This document shows positions 37,021 to 45,929 of a stretch of DNA of 64,000 nucleotides, in pieces. A program made the translations under genes and the position numbers. Numbering within the stretch: the first letter of the stretch is position 1; each line of letters starts with the position of its first letter. Below the pieces are notes generated by a model. The model searched no databases. It was given only the letters and a program-made list of their open reading frames with translations, and was not told where the DNA came from. The stretch spans positions 62,001 to 126,000 of the forward strand of contig NZ_LQXM01000022.1 in NCBI RefSeq assembly GCF_001648555.1. The letters are read 5' to 3'. This DNA is from Rossellomorea aquimaris TF-12. Lineage in GTDB: Bacteria; Bacillota; Bacilli; Bacillales; Bacillaceae_B.

Positions 37021-39120
37021 CTAAATCTTGCATGAACAAGAATTTATTTTCATTTTATTGATCCTTTGTTCAAAGTCTTTACCGCATGTACACAACCACC
37101 AAGCATTCCGAGTAGTTGTACTTGTTACATCCTTTGGAGTAGTAAGGTTATTTTTTGTTGGGTGCCATAGCAATGCTATTTGGGGTTTGATTGCTGCTAA
37201 GCTGTTTCCTTCGTATGCTCGATAATTATTACAATACGGGCATCCTTTTTTCTTTGACATACGATATATAGGCTCTCGCCATTGCTGCCTACAAATAAAG
37301 CAACACCAGTGTGCGTCTTTTCCGGAAGAAGCCGTAACCTCTTGAGGACAAAAATCATTTTTTGTTATATCCCATAGCTTTGCTATATCCGGTCTGATGG
37401 TAGCTAAACAATTCCCTGCATAAACGCGCGAGCCATCACAATATGGACAACCTTTTTTGCTTGTTCGACGACCGATTGGTTCTTTCCAGTCCTGTTTACA
37501 CTTTGAGCAAAACCACCATGCCTCTACCTTAGATCCAGGAAAGACTTGGTTTGGAGTGAGGGAACCATTTTTAGATGGGTGCCACATTGATGCCATTAAA
37601 GGATTATCACTTTTGAGTGAACGAACATGTCCAGCTTTATTTCCTGAGCAGAAGGGGCATGTTTGACCGTTTACTCTTTTGTTGACAATCGCATCCCATT
37701 CCTCAGAGCAATCGCTACATTTCCAATGAACACGTAGCACTGAACCTGGTAAGACATTCGTGGCGGATAAACCCCCATTTTTTTCCTCATCCCACTCCTT
37801 GGCGATATGTGGATAAAGATGAGCTAAACTTCTTTCTTTATGTTGCTTAATTGTTGAAGTCTGTATAGTAAGGGCATCCCTTTTTACATTTATGTCCATG
37901 ACTGCTAAAGCTGCCTCGACATCTAACGTACCAATTGTCTCTAAAATCCTTTTCATAACAAGCGCTATATCTATTTGTTTATTAGCATTGCATTGAAACT
38001 CAGTAGAACCATAAGTTTTAATAGTAGGCAATTTCTTATTGGGACCATTATTTTCTCGAATGCGGATAAGTTTTAATAGGTGTTGAAGTTCTTTATTTTT
38101 TTGCTCATCTTTTTTTCCTCTTTCCAAATGACTGAAGTATCCATCATATTCAATACCAAAATTATCATTTAGGTATAAATCCACTTCAACTTTTTTTCCA
38201 TCAATCCGCATTTTAAATTTGTTTTTACAGTTAGGGAAAATTTTCGATAGATAATAAAAGAAACACTGTTCTTGAAAGGATGTGCCATGCCCATAGTTGC
38301 ATTTAGGGCACGCTCTCCCTTTTTTTCTATTGTCAATACTGGCTTCCCATTCATGAGTACATACCTGACACTTCCACCATACTTTCTTTCCTGAGACAGG
38401 AGAAATTTTACTTGGGTCAATGGATTGGTTCTTTAAAGGATGCCACTCAATCATAAGTTCAGGGCTCATGGTCTTAAAGTTATATTTCTCTGATACCTTT
38501 TGCGGTGAAACTCGAGGATAACAAACACTGCACCTATTGCCAGTAACTCTAGCGCAAACCTTATCTTCCCACTCACAACCTTTTTCACATATCCACCAAA
38601 CCTTTTTATTAGACATTAGTGTAACATCATTGGGAGTTAGTGACCCATTCTGCTTGAAATTCCACTCTTTTGCTAATTCGGACCTTAAGGTGTTTAAGCA
38701 ATTTTCTTCTGTAGCTTTTTTCCCTGAGCAATATGGACATTTATCACCTCTTCTTGTTCGGTTTGCTACACTGGCCCTCCACTGATGTTTCTTTTTTTTA
38801 CAAATCCACCAATAGACCTTCGTAGTTGCTTTGGAAACTTCCTCTGGTTTTATGTTATTTTTCTCATAATTCCATTCTTCCGCAACATTAGGATGATTAA
38901 AAGCAAGGCTATTTTCAAGGGCTAAAAGGAAACCAGAACAATAAGGACAATTTGAACCTCTCTCCCTGTGATCTAATCTTGCTTCCCATTCATGACCTTG
39001 TTCACATAACCACCATAATTTTGCTTTAGCTAATACATCTAAATCATGAGGATTCAATCCAACATTTTTTTCCCAATTCCATTCTTTAATTAGGTTTTTG
39101 CTAAGTTTTTTTCGGACCAT
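37021..39120 (-). CDS. Zinc-ribbon-repeat protein with embedded Vsr/PD-(D/E)XK-like nuclease
   Basis: A 699-residue protein made of eight zinc-ribbon modules of the DUF4379 type. Each has EW(N/D/H)..KN, a WWxC..xCxxxW core and a closing CPYC pair. Four modules lie before and four after a central nuclease domain. The nuclease (about residues 270-350) has SFQEQCFFYYL, EVDLYLNDNFGIEYDG and IRIREN, the arrangement of Vsr-like restriction-fold enzymes. AGAGGTGG lies six bases before the ATG at 39120; GTG at 39129 is also in frame. A DNA-recognition and cleavage role in defence is inferred. It is transcribed opposite to its neighbours. Confidence 0.85.
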   Translation of the reverse strand: MVRKKLSKNLIKEWNWEKNVGLNPHDLDVLAKAKLWWLCEQGHEWEARLDHRERGSNCPYCSGFLLALENSLAFNHPNVAEEWNYEKNNIKPEEVSKATTKVYWWICKKKKHQWRASVANRTRRGDKCPYCSGKKATEENCLNTLRSELAKEWNFKQNGSLTPNDVTLMSNKKVWWICEKGCEWEDKVCARVTGNRCSVCYPRVSPQKVSEKYNFKTMSPELMIEWHPLKNQSIDPSKISPVSGKKVWWKCQVCTHEWEASIDNRKKGRACPKCNYGHGTSFQEQCFFYYLSKIFPNCKNKFKMRIDGKKVEVDLYLNDNFGIEYDGYFSHLERGKKDEQKNKELQHLLKLIRIRENNGPNKKLPTIKTYGSTEFQCNANKQIDIALVMKRILETIGTLDVEAALAVMDINVKRDALTIQTSTIKQHKERSLAHLYPHIAKEWDEEKNGGLSATNVLPGSVLRVHWKCSDCSEEWDAIVNKRVNGQTCPFCSGNKAGHVRSLKSDNPLMASMWHPSKNGSLTPNQVFPGSKVEAWWFCSKCKQDWKEPIGRRTSKKGCPYCDGSRVYAGNCLATIRPDIAKLWDITKNDFCPQEVTASSGKDAHWCCFICRQQWREPIYRMSKKKGCPYCNNYRAYEGNSLAAIKPQIALLWHPTKNNLTTPKDVTSTTTRNAWWLCTCGKDFEQRINKMKINSCSCKI

Positions 39121-39454
39121 ATATACCACCTCTTATTGAGAGGATTTGCATATATTTGAAAGAATATGTACTTCTACTAGAGGGAGAAAATATAAGATAC
39201 AGCCAACTAAACTTGCGAAATCTCTTTATTCATCAATCGAGGAGCTTAATTTCACTATGACAGATTTCTTATATTGTGTAATTTGTTTAATTAGTGGGGT
39301 AAGGGAGACGTTCTGGAAAACTCCTAGTTACTATCATTAATCATCTAATTAAACCAAAATTAATGAAATGAATATACTAAGAACTCTTATGTATTTCTTA
39401 TTTTTATAATACCAATTAGAGTAGCCCTACCTATGTTTTAGCATTTTTTACTTA

Positions 39455-39685
39455 TTGAGCAATTTAAAACCTTTACGAAAAAAACCAAAAAGAGGACTAA
39501 AAATCATTGGAGAGGTTGTGATAATTCCTTTAGCTTTTATAAAAATTCGAACTTGCATTGATGTAAGCATTACTACTTTGTTAAATACTAAAAAATTTTG
39601 GTTAATATTTGATATAATAGAACAATCTGGAAAGTTAAAGGAAGGAAAGGAATATGGTGAACAGATTTGGAAGAACATAAAGTGA
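39455..39685 (+). CDS. Possible small protein coupled to the OLD nuclease gene
   Basis: A 76-residue basic frame (LRKKPKRGLKIIGEVVIIPLAF and KKFWLIFDIIEQSGKL). Its stop overlaps the GTG start of the OLD gene (GTGA), which suggests coupling. Start at TTG 39455 has no clear ribosome site, so the true start may differ. No family recognised. The gap 39121-39454 holds nothing else that I can support. Confidence 0.4.
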   Translation: MSNLKPLRKKPKRGLKIIGEVVIIPLAFIKIRTCIDVSITTLLNTKKFWLIFDIIEQSGKLKEGKEYGEQIWKNIK

Positions 39686-41598
39686 AGCTCAAAAGAATTG
39701 CTGTAAAAAACTTTAGATGCTTTGACGGTAATGGAGTCATCTTAGATTTATCAGATAGGTTAACAGCTCTTATTGGTCCAAATAGTGTAGGTAAAACAAC
39801 TATATTTGAAGCGCTATTAAAAGTGTTTTCAAAAAATCCTATCGAACGTGTTTTTGGACCAGAAGATTTTTTTAGCAATTCATTAGAATTAAATATTGAA
39901 GTATTGCTTGAACTTCCTGATTGTAGTTTAGATTTAGATTGTATTTTTTATGAAGATACCAAAAATTATATCCTAGTAGATGTATTTGCTTTTCGTCTTA
40001 CTGAGTATGATGAAGTAACTTCAACATTTACTTACTACGGTAGTCTTAATAAGAAAGAGAAACTAACCATACATGTAGATGGCCATTCTCTAAAAGACGA
40101 GGAATTAAAAAATGTTGATTTTAGGAAGATAGATAATAACGGTAAGAACTTGAGGGGAATTTTAGAGATTTTTAAGTTATCTACTGAACGCTTTTCACTT
40201 AAGGATATTTCTCAACAAGGGGAATCATTACACGAAAATCTAACCAAGTTTTTAAAGGGAAAATTTAGTCATGAAGACAAAAAAAGGTTACAAGCTGAAA
40301 TTACTAAAAATGCTGAAAAAATCAACTCAGATATTAATAAAGTTTCTTTTATTGAAGAATTCTTAGAGGAATCAAGTAAAATATGGGAGGAGTTAAAAGC
40401 AAGCTCAAGTATTGACTTTAGATATACTCCTACCACCCTTGATGACTATCTGGAATATTTAAAAATAACATTAGATGGTAAGCAAATCGACGAATTAGGT
40501 GATGGTGAAAAATCACTAATTGCAATTTTATTAATGGCAACACTTCTAGAGTTCCATTCAAAATATCTATTATCTGAAGGGTATTGCAATTTAGTGCTAA
40601 TAGAGGAACCAGAAAACCATGTATCTCCTCAAGTTTTAGGGAGAATAGTTCAAACTTTAGAAAAAATTGGTGAAAAGCCAAATGTCCAAGTTGTATTAAC
40701 TACACATTCACCATCTATTATAAAACGTATATCACCGTTATCAATTAGGGTTATGGGTAACAAAAAGGCAGTTAAAAGGATCACTGAAACTGAGGTAGAT
40801 TTGAAGTATGTTAGAGGTGCTATACAAAAATATCCAGAATTATACTTTTCAAGACTAATAGTACTAGTTGAAGGAGATAGTGAGGAAGAAATTCTTCCCG
40901 ATTTCTTTAAGGAGCATAAAATTGATATTGATTTATATAATATATCAGTTGTCCCCTTAGGGGGGAGACATGTTAATCACCTGTGGAGATTAATGGAGGC
41001 ATTGGAATGTAATTACATAACTCTCTTGGATTTAGATCTTGGTAAATCAACAGGAGGGTGGTCAAGGTTAGAATCTGTTGTAAAAGATATTAAAAGGTAT
41101 AAGAAATTTCCTCCATATAAGAGACGAAGTGGGCATGAAAACTTAGATAGATTATTAAAGGAAATTCATTCTTATAAAATAAAAGAAGTGAAAGGGAGAA
41201 GAAATCAAGCTAAAACTTTTAGTAATATGATAAACATAATGAAAAGACTGGAGAAATATAATATTTACTTCTCTTCTCCTTTAGATTTCGATTTTCATAT
41301 GTTAGAGAGGTTTGAAAAGGAATATAAAACAACTATCAATGGAGAACCCAAGTTGTCAAGCAAACAGGCAATTAATAAGATTTTTAATTTAAAGACAGGA
41401 AAAATATTAAATTATACTTGTAACCAACAAGAATTATTTAATTGGTATAATTACTTATTTCTAGGGGAAAAAGGGAAACCGACTATACACAGGCTTGCAA
41501 TTGAAGAAATTAAAAAACACAACGGGTGGCACAACAAGCTACTTTCCCCTTTTGATCAACTCGTAGAAAATATTAAAAAGACTGTTAATATAAAATGA
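39682..41598 (+). CDS. OLD-family ATP-dependent endonuclease (AAA ATPase + TOPRIM)
   Basis: A ~638-residue protein. The ABC/SMC-like ATPase has FRCFDGNG, Walker A IGPNSVGKTT, signature-like LGDGEKSLIAIL, Walker B LVLIEEPENHVSPQ and LTTHSPSII. The C-terminal TOPRIM domain has LVEGDSEEEILPDFF with the metal-binding glutamate and LLDLDLG with paired aspartates. These are the hallmarks of OLD nucleases (P2 Old, GajA). No UvrD-like GajB gene is adjacent, so it is a solitary class 1-like OLD rather than Gabija. TTG at 39667 is an alternative start. Confidence 0.88.
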   Translation: MKLKRIAVKNFRCFDGNGVILDLSDRLTALIGPNSVGKTTIFEALLKVFSKNPIERVFGPEDFFSNSLELNIEVLLELPDCSLDLDCIFYEDTKNYILVDVFAFRLTEYDEVTSTFTYYGSLNKKEKLTIHVDGHSLKDEELKNVDFRKIDNNGKNLRGILEIFKLSTERFSLKDISQQGESLHENLTKFLKGKFSHEDKKRLQAEITKNAEKINSDINKVSFIEEFLEESSKIWEELKASSSIDFRYTPTTLDDYLEYLKITLDGKQIDELGDGEKSLIAILLMATLLEFHSKYLLSEGYCNLVLIEEPENHVSPQVLGRIVQTLEKIGEKPNVQVVLTTHSPSIIKRISPLSIRVMGNKKAVKRITETEVDLKYVRGAIQKYPELYFSRLIVLVEGDSEEEILPDFFKEHKIDIDLYNISVVPLGGRHVNHLWRLMEALECNYITLLDLDLGKSTGGWSRLESVVKDIKRYKKFPPYKRRSGHENLDRLLKEIHSYKIKEVKGRRNQAKTFSNMINIMKRLEKYNIYFSSPLDFDFHMLERFEKEYKTTINGEPKLSSKQAINKIFNLKTGKILNYTCNQQELFNWYNYLFLGEKGKPTIHRLAIEEIKKHNGWHNKLLSPFDQLVENIKKTVNIK

Positions 41599-41628
41599 GT
41601 TAAGGTCACTAATAAAATAAAAAATAGG

Positions 41629-41706
41629 AATCACCTGGAGCAAAGAAGATTCGAACTTAGATTATTTCTAATGTCGAAATCGTTTTTGTCCGGGTGCTTT
41701 TTGTGC
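41629..41706 (+). promoter_or_regulatory. Decayed long hairpin upstream of the broken recombinase (module copy 1)
   Basis: Imperfect pairing of TCACCTGGAGCAAAGAAGAT with the downstream arm AATCGTTTTTGTCCGGGTGC, and a small inner stem TTAGA / TCTAA. A T-run follows. It is clearly homologous to the intact hairpin at 57776. See the findings. Confidence 0.6.
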
Positions 41707-41825
41707 CCCTAAGATTGAACCCCATAGTCAGACAGCAATGGATAGACTCAGATTCCACAAACTCATATCCATAGAATAATAATTTTTGATTGCTAGTTTA
41801 AACATTTGAAAAGGGGCTGAATTAA

Positions 41826-41990
41826 GTGAATGCAGTATTGAACCATTATGAATCCTATATTGAAGTAGAAAGAAACTCTTTATTAAATGAAGATGAAAAG
41901 AGTACTGAAGAAACTCAGAAATTGATTGTAGCGATCCAGAACCAATTATTAAAAAAGAGAGAAAAATTTTACTTCAAGGAGAATTATTAA
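41826..41990 (+). CDS. Short frame before the recombinase remnant
   Basis: GTG start, 54 residues, acidic then basic (MNAVLNHYESYIEVERNSLL, ending KKREKFYFKENY). The tail partly resembles the recombinase linker KNLIARREKRAVVKR. It may be a small gene fused to recombinase debris. Function is unknown; it may be non-functional. Confidence 0.35.
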   Translation: MNAVLNHYESYIEVERNSLLNEDEKSTEETQKLIVAIQNQLLKKREKFYFKENY

Positions 41991-42296
41991 AGGATTACGT
42001 AACCGGATGGAGAGGGGGAGGGGATGGGGGAAGCCACCGTTGGCTATACCTTTAATCGTGAAACTAAGGCTTTTGAAATTGATGAATTGTTCGCATGGGT
42101 GATACCAGCTATTGATAAGATGTATCTTCAAGGCATGGGAATGAAGGCAATTGCTGATAGGTTAAACGAATTATCTCCAATACCAGATATGAAATGCTGG
42201 AATGCAAGCTTTGTAGACAGGAGGTTAACATCAAAGGCTTTTCATGGAGTAATGGCAGTAACATTTAGGGATGGAAAGACTTCTCTATTGAGATGA
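41991..42296 (+). pseudogene. Remnant of a large serine recombinase (recombinase domain only)
   Basis: The fragment aligns with residues ~140-245 of the intact recombinase at 58319: GWGKPPLG (first frame), then YTFNRETKAFEIDELFAWVI, MGMKAIADRLNELS and RLTSKAFHGVM. One base is missing near 42040, so the first part is in another frame. The catalytic resolvase domain, zinc ribbon and coiled coil are lost. It ends exactly where the left-end repeat starts again. Confidence 0.85.
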
Positions 42297-42415
42297 ATTG
42301 GTGTAAGAACCTTTATTTATTTTTCACGTGCAATAATTACATGGAGTATCCTTTCTCTTCTTGAGTGAATAAACCTAAACGAGAAGAATGAGAGGGAATT
42401 ATCGGCCTTTTAGGA
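42294..42415 (+). repeat. Left-end (att-like) repeat, copy 2
   Basis: GGTGTAAGAACCTTTATTTA to TATCGGCCTTTTAGGAGC; matches 30018-30135. It marks the start of the second element. Confidence 0.75.
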
Positions 42416-42429
42416 GCATATGAGGGGGC

Positions 42430-42453
42430 TTTAGACCTTTAGACCTTTAGACC
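42430..42453. repeat. Three tandem copies of TTTAGACC
   Basis: Exact 8-base unit three times, followed by dispersed-motif copy f (42452-42480, TTAAAGGGCCAAATTATTGA). The remaining gap to 42633 is AT-rich leader sequence for the next gene. Confidence 0.8.
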
Positions 42454-42633
42454 TTCCGTTAAAGGGCCAAATTATTGAATACCATTCGCAATGCTCCTTT
42501 ACAATGTAAAAACCAATACAAATACCTTTTATCCAATAATAAATTTATTCCGATATCTACTTCGTGTAAAATACATAAGGTGTTATGGTAGAATATGTCT
42601 ATATTAATTTTTGTGTAGGAAGAAGGTCCTGAG

Positions 42634-43215
42634 ATGGCAAAGAAATATTATAAAAATGTTGAAGCATTAAAATCTGTAGATGAATTACTGTCAGCAGCAG
42701 ACCGTTCGTTAAGTACTTCAAGAGTTATTTTTACACCAGCTTCTACAGTACCACCAACATTAAAAAAATCCTTAATCGCAGTAGCAGGTACAGGAGCATT
42801 CGCAGCTGCTAGTGCTGGTACGATTGGTGCTACCGGGGCAGGGGTCGCAAGTCTTACTGGAGCAGGACTTGCATCCGGTGGACTAGGTACAGTTGGGGCG
42901 ATAGGTGCGGGCGCATTACTAGCACCAATGGTAATACCGGCAGCTATATTAAGTGGATTTGGTTATTTATTTTTTAAAAACAAAAAAAATAAAGAGCTTC
43001 GTGAAAAAATGGAGTATCGTTTGAAAAGGGCAGTGACAAAACAAAATGAAATCATTCTAAAATTAAAACTATATATTCGGAAACTTGAAGAAGCGACTGC
43101 TGATCTTTTAGAAGAAAATATGAAGCTCCGTCAAAAAATTGATGAATTAACTGCTGTAAATGAAGCATTAATGAGTGAAATTAATAAAATGATGAGTGAT
43201 TTATCAGCAGCATAA
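42634..43215 (+). CDS. Glycine-rich membrane-hairpin protein with C-terminal coiled coil
   Basis: A 193-residue protein. Residues ~45-115 form a Gly/Ala-rich hydrophobic stretch with glycine-zipper spacing (GTGAFAAASAGTIGATGAG, GAGALLAPMVIPAAILSGFG), able to make one or two membrane hairpins. Residues ~118-190 form a strong coiled coil. AGGAAGAAGGTCCTGAG precedes the ATG. The downstream gene starts 11 bases after its stop, so they form a two-gene unit. Family not recognised. Pore or membrane-effector function is speculation. Confidence 0.75.
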   Translation: MAKKYYKNVEALKSVDELLSAADRSLSTSRVIFTPASTVPPTLKKSLIAVAGTGAFAAASAGTIGATGAGVASLTGAGLASGGLGTVGAIGAGALLAPMVIPAAILSGFGYLFFKNKKNKELREKMEYRLKRAVTKQNEIILKLKLYIRKLEEATADLLEENMKLRQKIDELTAVNEALMSEINKMMSDLSAA

Positions 43216-43226
43216 GGCGGGATAAC

Positions 43227-44576
43227 ATGAATAAGGACCAACAAGAAATTTTAGATGTTTTAAATCATAATCGTAATCAATCTGAAAAGTTGTTAGATGA
43301 AATGAAATCTAATGTAATTACATTATCAAAAGAGGCTATGCAAGATAACGAACGCTCTAAGGCTTCCATATCTTCAACAGAAGATGTGATTCAACGCTCA
43401 TTACAAATTCTCTCAAGTCGTGGGATATCAGTAGATTTACCAATAACTCAGTTTGAAGGGAAAGTTCCTAAACAATCAAATAAAGAATATTATAAACGTG
43501 ATTGGAAAGAGATAGTTAAAGAGGCGCATACAAATGGATTTCAAGATACAACAATAGAAGACTTATTAACTCCACAAGAAATCACCGAGGCTGATTTAGA
43601 GTATATAGAAGTGAAAAAAGCATTTAGTCAAAAGACGCGCCTAAATAAAACTGACATATCGTTTTTACTTTTAGCAGTTGCGCTACAATGTGTTAGACAA
43701 TATATTTTCGCTAACGATAAATTTCGCTTTAACACTGCTAAGGATGCTGATAAAGCTATTAAAAGGCCATTAAAAAATATCACTCCTAATGAATGGAAAG
43801 AATTCTTACTGGGACCTGTACCATATGATGCGGTAACAAGACTTGATCCCTATTCTAATAGTACTGGACTAAGTGCAAATACACATCGTTATCGCACTCT
43901 AGGACATGATCCTATACTTGGATGGGTGTTTGGACCAGTTAATATTTTATCTCGATCTTTAACTAAAACTGATATTATTTCTACTTATGAAATAATAGGT
44001 GGTAAAATAGGTCCACTATATAATGGGATGACAATGGGGGCAATGCAAGCCGCCATTAAAAAGGCTGGAGAGGGAAAATACAATCTTCCTGCGGCTGTTG
44101 TTAAACAAGCAATTCATTTTGGCTCAGACTATTTTACAAAACAAGGTTTGCCATTGCCATTTGTTAGTTCTCTTGACAATAATCTCTCTCAAAAGCTAAT
44201 ACAACAATATAGTCTAGATACTTATTGTTTGACACGTGGTGCGTCTATGTCAATGTTTATTAACTCCCTAATGGGGCTTATTCACCAACTGTTTTATAAT
44301 GAGAAAAAACATGGTTCAAAGGAGCTTTATGAAGTAAGAACGCGTAAAGTTTTACTTATTGCCAATACAATAGCATCATCAAGCAATATAATATATGTGG
44401 CACTGTCGAAAGAGTTGAAAAAGCTAGATTTAGGAGGAATACTTGTGACAATTTACCGTATCATTTCCGATCTATCATTTATCAGCAGAATAAAGAAGGA
44501 ATTTATGCTTGAGCAGTTTGATAAAAGTATTTCAAAGGAACTAGATATTTTAGATAGTGAGCTTAGTAAAGTGTAA
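43227..44576 (+). CDS. 449-residue protein of unknown function, partner of the membrane-hairpin protein
   Basis: N-terminal ~75 residues are helical coiled coil (NRNQSEKLLDEMKSNV). A globular part follows with conserved-looking segments RPLKNITPNEWKEFLLGPVP, TGLSANTHRYRTLGHDPILGWVFG, and a hydrophobic C-terminal third. AAGGCGGGATAAC precedes the ATG. I do not recognise a family or an active site, although the THRYR...GHDP stretch contains possible catalytic or metal residues. Tight pairing with the upstream gene suggests a joint function. Confidence 0.75.
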   Translation: MNKDQQEILDVLNHNRNQSEKLLDEMKSNVITLSKEAMQDNERSKASISSTEDVIQRSLQILSSRGISVDLPITQFEGKVPKQSNKEYYKRDWKEIVKEAHTNGFQDTTIEDLLTPQEITEADLEYIEVKKAFSQKTRLNKTDISFLLLAVALQCVRQYIFANDKFRFNTAKDADKAIKRPLKNITPNEWKEFLLGPVPYDAVTRLDPYSNSTGLSANTHRYRTLGHDPILGWVFGPVNILSRSLTKTDIISTYEIIGGKIGPLYNGMTMGAMQAAIKKAGEGKYNLPAAVVKQAIHFGSDYFTKQGLPLPFVSSLDNNLSQKLIQQYSLDTYCLTRGASMSMFINSLMGLIHQLFYNEKKHGSKELYEVRTRKVLLIANTIASSSNIIYVALSKELKKLDLGGILVTIYRIISDLSFISRIKKEFMLEQFDKSISKELDILDSELSKV

Positions 44577-44774
44577 TAGTGATAACTAGAATAGATATTA
44601 TAGCACTCTAACATGAGAAGAAGTCTTATTAACAAAAGGGTGCATTATTTGAATAAGAATAATTAGCAAATGTAACAATGAGCAGAAAATATAATGATTA
44701 TTGAATAAAAGGAAAATATCGTAATTAATGTATATTATGGTTTTAATATAATAAATTGGAGGGAGGTGCTCTAA

Positions 44775-45188
44775 ATACTAATATACGAGATAAACAAATT
44801 TATTCAAACACATCAAATAGTATCGTTTATTATTTTTGTTATTATTTTATATCTGCTTAAAAAGAGATTTTGGTCAAGTAATCAAAAAGTGGACGAAATC
44901 ATTTATTGTATTCTTAACAATAGTACAGATGGGGCAATACGTTGTTTAGAGACTAATAAAGGTGGAATTTGGTCAAAATCTCAAACAGGTGAGACTGCAA
45001 TGGAATTAGCGATACTAAAAAATAATAAATATATTGTTGCCTATTTAATTAAATATGGTTCAATCCCTAATGCAAAAGAAATGAAAACTGCTATTAACAA
45101 TGAAAATGAAGTAATTATTGAAATGGTGAGGACTGGAAAGCATTTAAATATTATAAAGGAATATGAGTTGAATAAGGGAGTTGTATGA
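44775..45188 (+). CDS. Membrane-anchored ankyrin-repeat-like protein, apparent ATA start
   Basis: A 137-residue protein if started at ATA 44775, eight bases after GGAGG. It then has an N-terminal membrane segment (IVSFIIFVIILYLLKKRF) followed by about two ankyrin-like repeats (GETAMELAILKNNKYIVAYL and IKYGSIPNAKEMKTAINNEN). The first standard start, GTG at 44889, would delete the membrane segment and has no ribosome site. The frame has no ATG, GTG or TTG between the stop at 44772 and 44889. Function unknown. Confidence 0.65.
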   Translation: MLIYEINKFIQTHQIVSFIIFVIILYLLKKRFWSSNQKVDEIIYCILNNSTDGAIRCLETNKGGIWSKSQTGETAMELAILKNNKYIVAYLIKYGSIPNAKEMKTAINNENEVIIEMVRTGKHLNIIKEYELNKGVV

Positions 45189-45376
45189 ATAGAAGTACCT
45201 GAATTTTGGGTGCTTTTTATTTTGCAGTACTCTAAGTCAATCTTATTCTTACTTCATGAAATGGAAATGATAATCGTCTTACTGATCATATCCATTTTGC
45301 TTTTCATTTCCATCCCGAATGTGCTTTATTACAAAAATATCCAATTTTGCAGAAGTTTGAGATATAATAATACTAA

Positions 45377-45619
45377 ATGGTTGAAGGGGTGAATGAAATA
45401 AGAAAACTAGAGGGTTTGAGAGTTTGCTGGCTTATTCTAGACGGAAGAAAAATTGAAATTGATTATTATGATAAAAAAGGTTACATTTTGGCATTTGCAA
45501 GTACATACGAGGAAGATGGAGATAAGGATCGCACTACAATGGGAAAATCCAAAAGTAGAAAGAGAGCAATTCATTCAGCCGTCACTACACTAATCAAGGA
45601 AATTGAAAGGGATGACTGA
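45377..45619 (+). CDS. Small protein of unknown function (first of a pair)
   Basis: An 80-residue beta/alpha protein (LEGLRVCWLILDGRKIEIDY, then MGKSKSRKRAIHSAVTTLI). The next small gene begins four bases after the stop. A decayed copy of the pair is at 47792-48105. A hairpin (45191-45217) precedes it. Family not recognised. Confidence 0.6.
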   Translation: MVEGVNEIRKLEGLRVCWLILDGRKIEIDYYDKKGYILAFASTYEEDGDKDRTTMGKSKSRKRAIHSAVTTLIKEIERDD

Positions 45620-45622
45620 TCT

Positions 45623-45805
45623 ATGACTGAAACTGAGAAGGCCCTCGTTGCACTTTTAAGAAGAGATGAGAAGTGGGAAAATATATTCGCTTTTATAGTG
45701 GAGCTAGAAAACGAAAGTCCGAGAAGAGCAAAGCTTCTTTCTAATCTATTCGATGAGTTAATTGATTTTGCTAAGAGCTTAGACGAGGATGAAAGTGCAA
45801 ATTAA
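45623..45805 (+). CDS. Small acidic protein (second of the pair)
   Basis: 60 residues, helical and acidic (MTETEKALVALLRRDEKWEN to KSLDEDESAN). AAGGGATGACTGATCT precedes the ATG. It is coupled to the previous gene. Its paralogue at 47929 carries frameshifts, while this copy is intact. Confidence 0.6.
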   Translation: MTETEKALVALLRRDEKWENIFAFIVELENESPRRAKLLSNLFDELIDFAKSLDEDESAN

Positions 45806-45929
45806 ATAATCTGGTGTTGTTTTACTATGAATTAGTTCCTACCAACCTGAGTACAGTTCCCTATTTATTTGAACATGAAAGAGACAGCATGCGTTCATTA
45901 TTAAAGAGTTATAAATTAGGAGTGATGAA

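Larger units (their letters stand above)
30018..42293. mobile_element. Element A: serine-recombinase island inserted in comGC, with defence-like cargo
   Basis: The left boundary is the break in comGC; the right boundary is the recurrence of the left-end sequence behind a decayed serine recombinase gene. Cargo is a helicase-nuclease operon, a zinc-ribbon nuclease, an OLD-family nuclease and gene remnants. There are no phage structural, replication or conjugation genes. With its recombinase broken it is probably fixed unless mobilised by the neighbouring recombinases. Confidence 0.7.

Noticed and set aside
31463-41598. Gabija system formed by the OLD nuclease and the upstream helicase
   Set aside because: GajB is a small UvrD-like helicase directly next to GajA. 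The helicase here is a Dna2/Upf1-like fusion in a separate operon more than 4 kb away.
45210-45392. 60-codon hydrophobic frame
   Set aside because: Lies in a terminator region, overlaps the start of the next gene and has no ribosome site.
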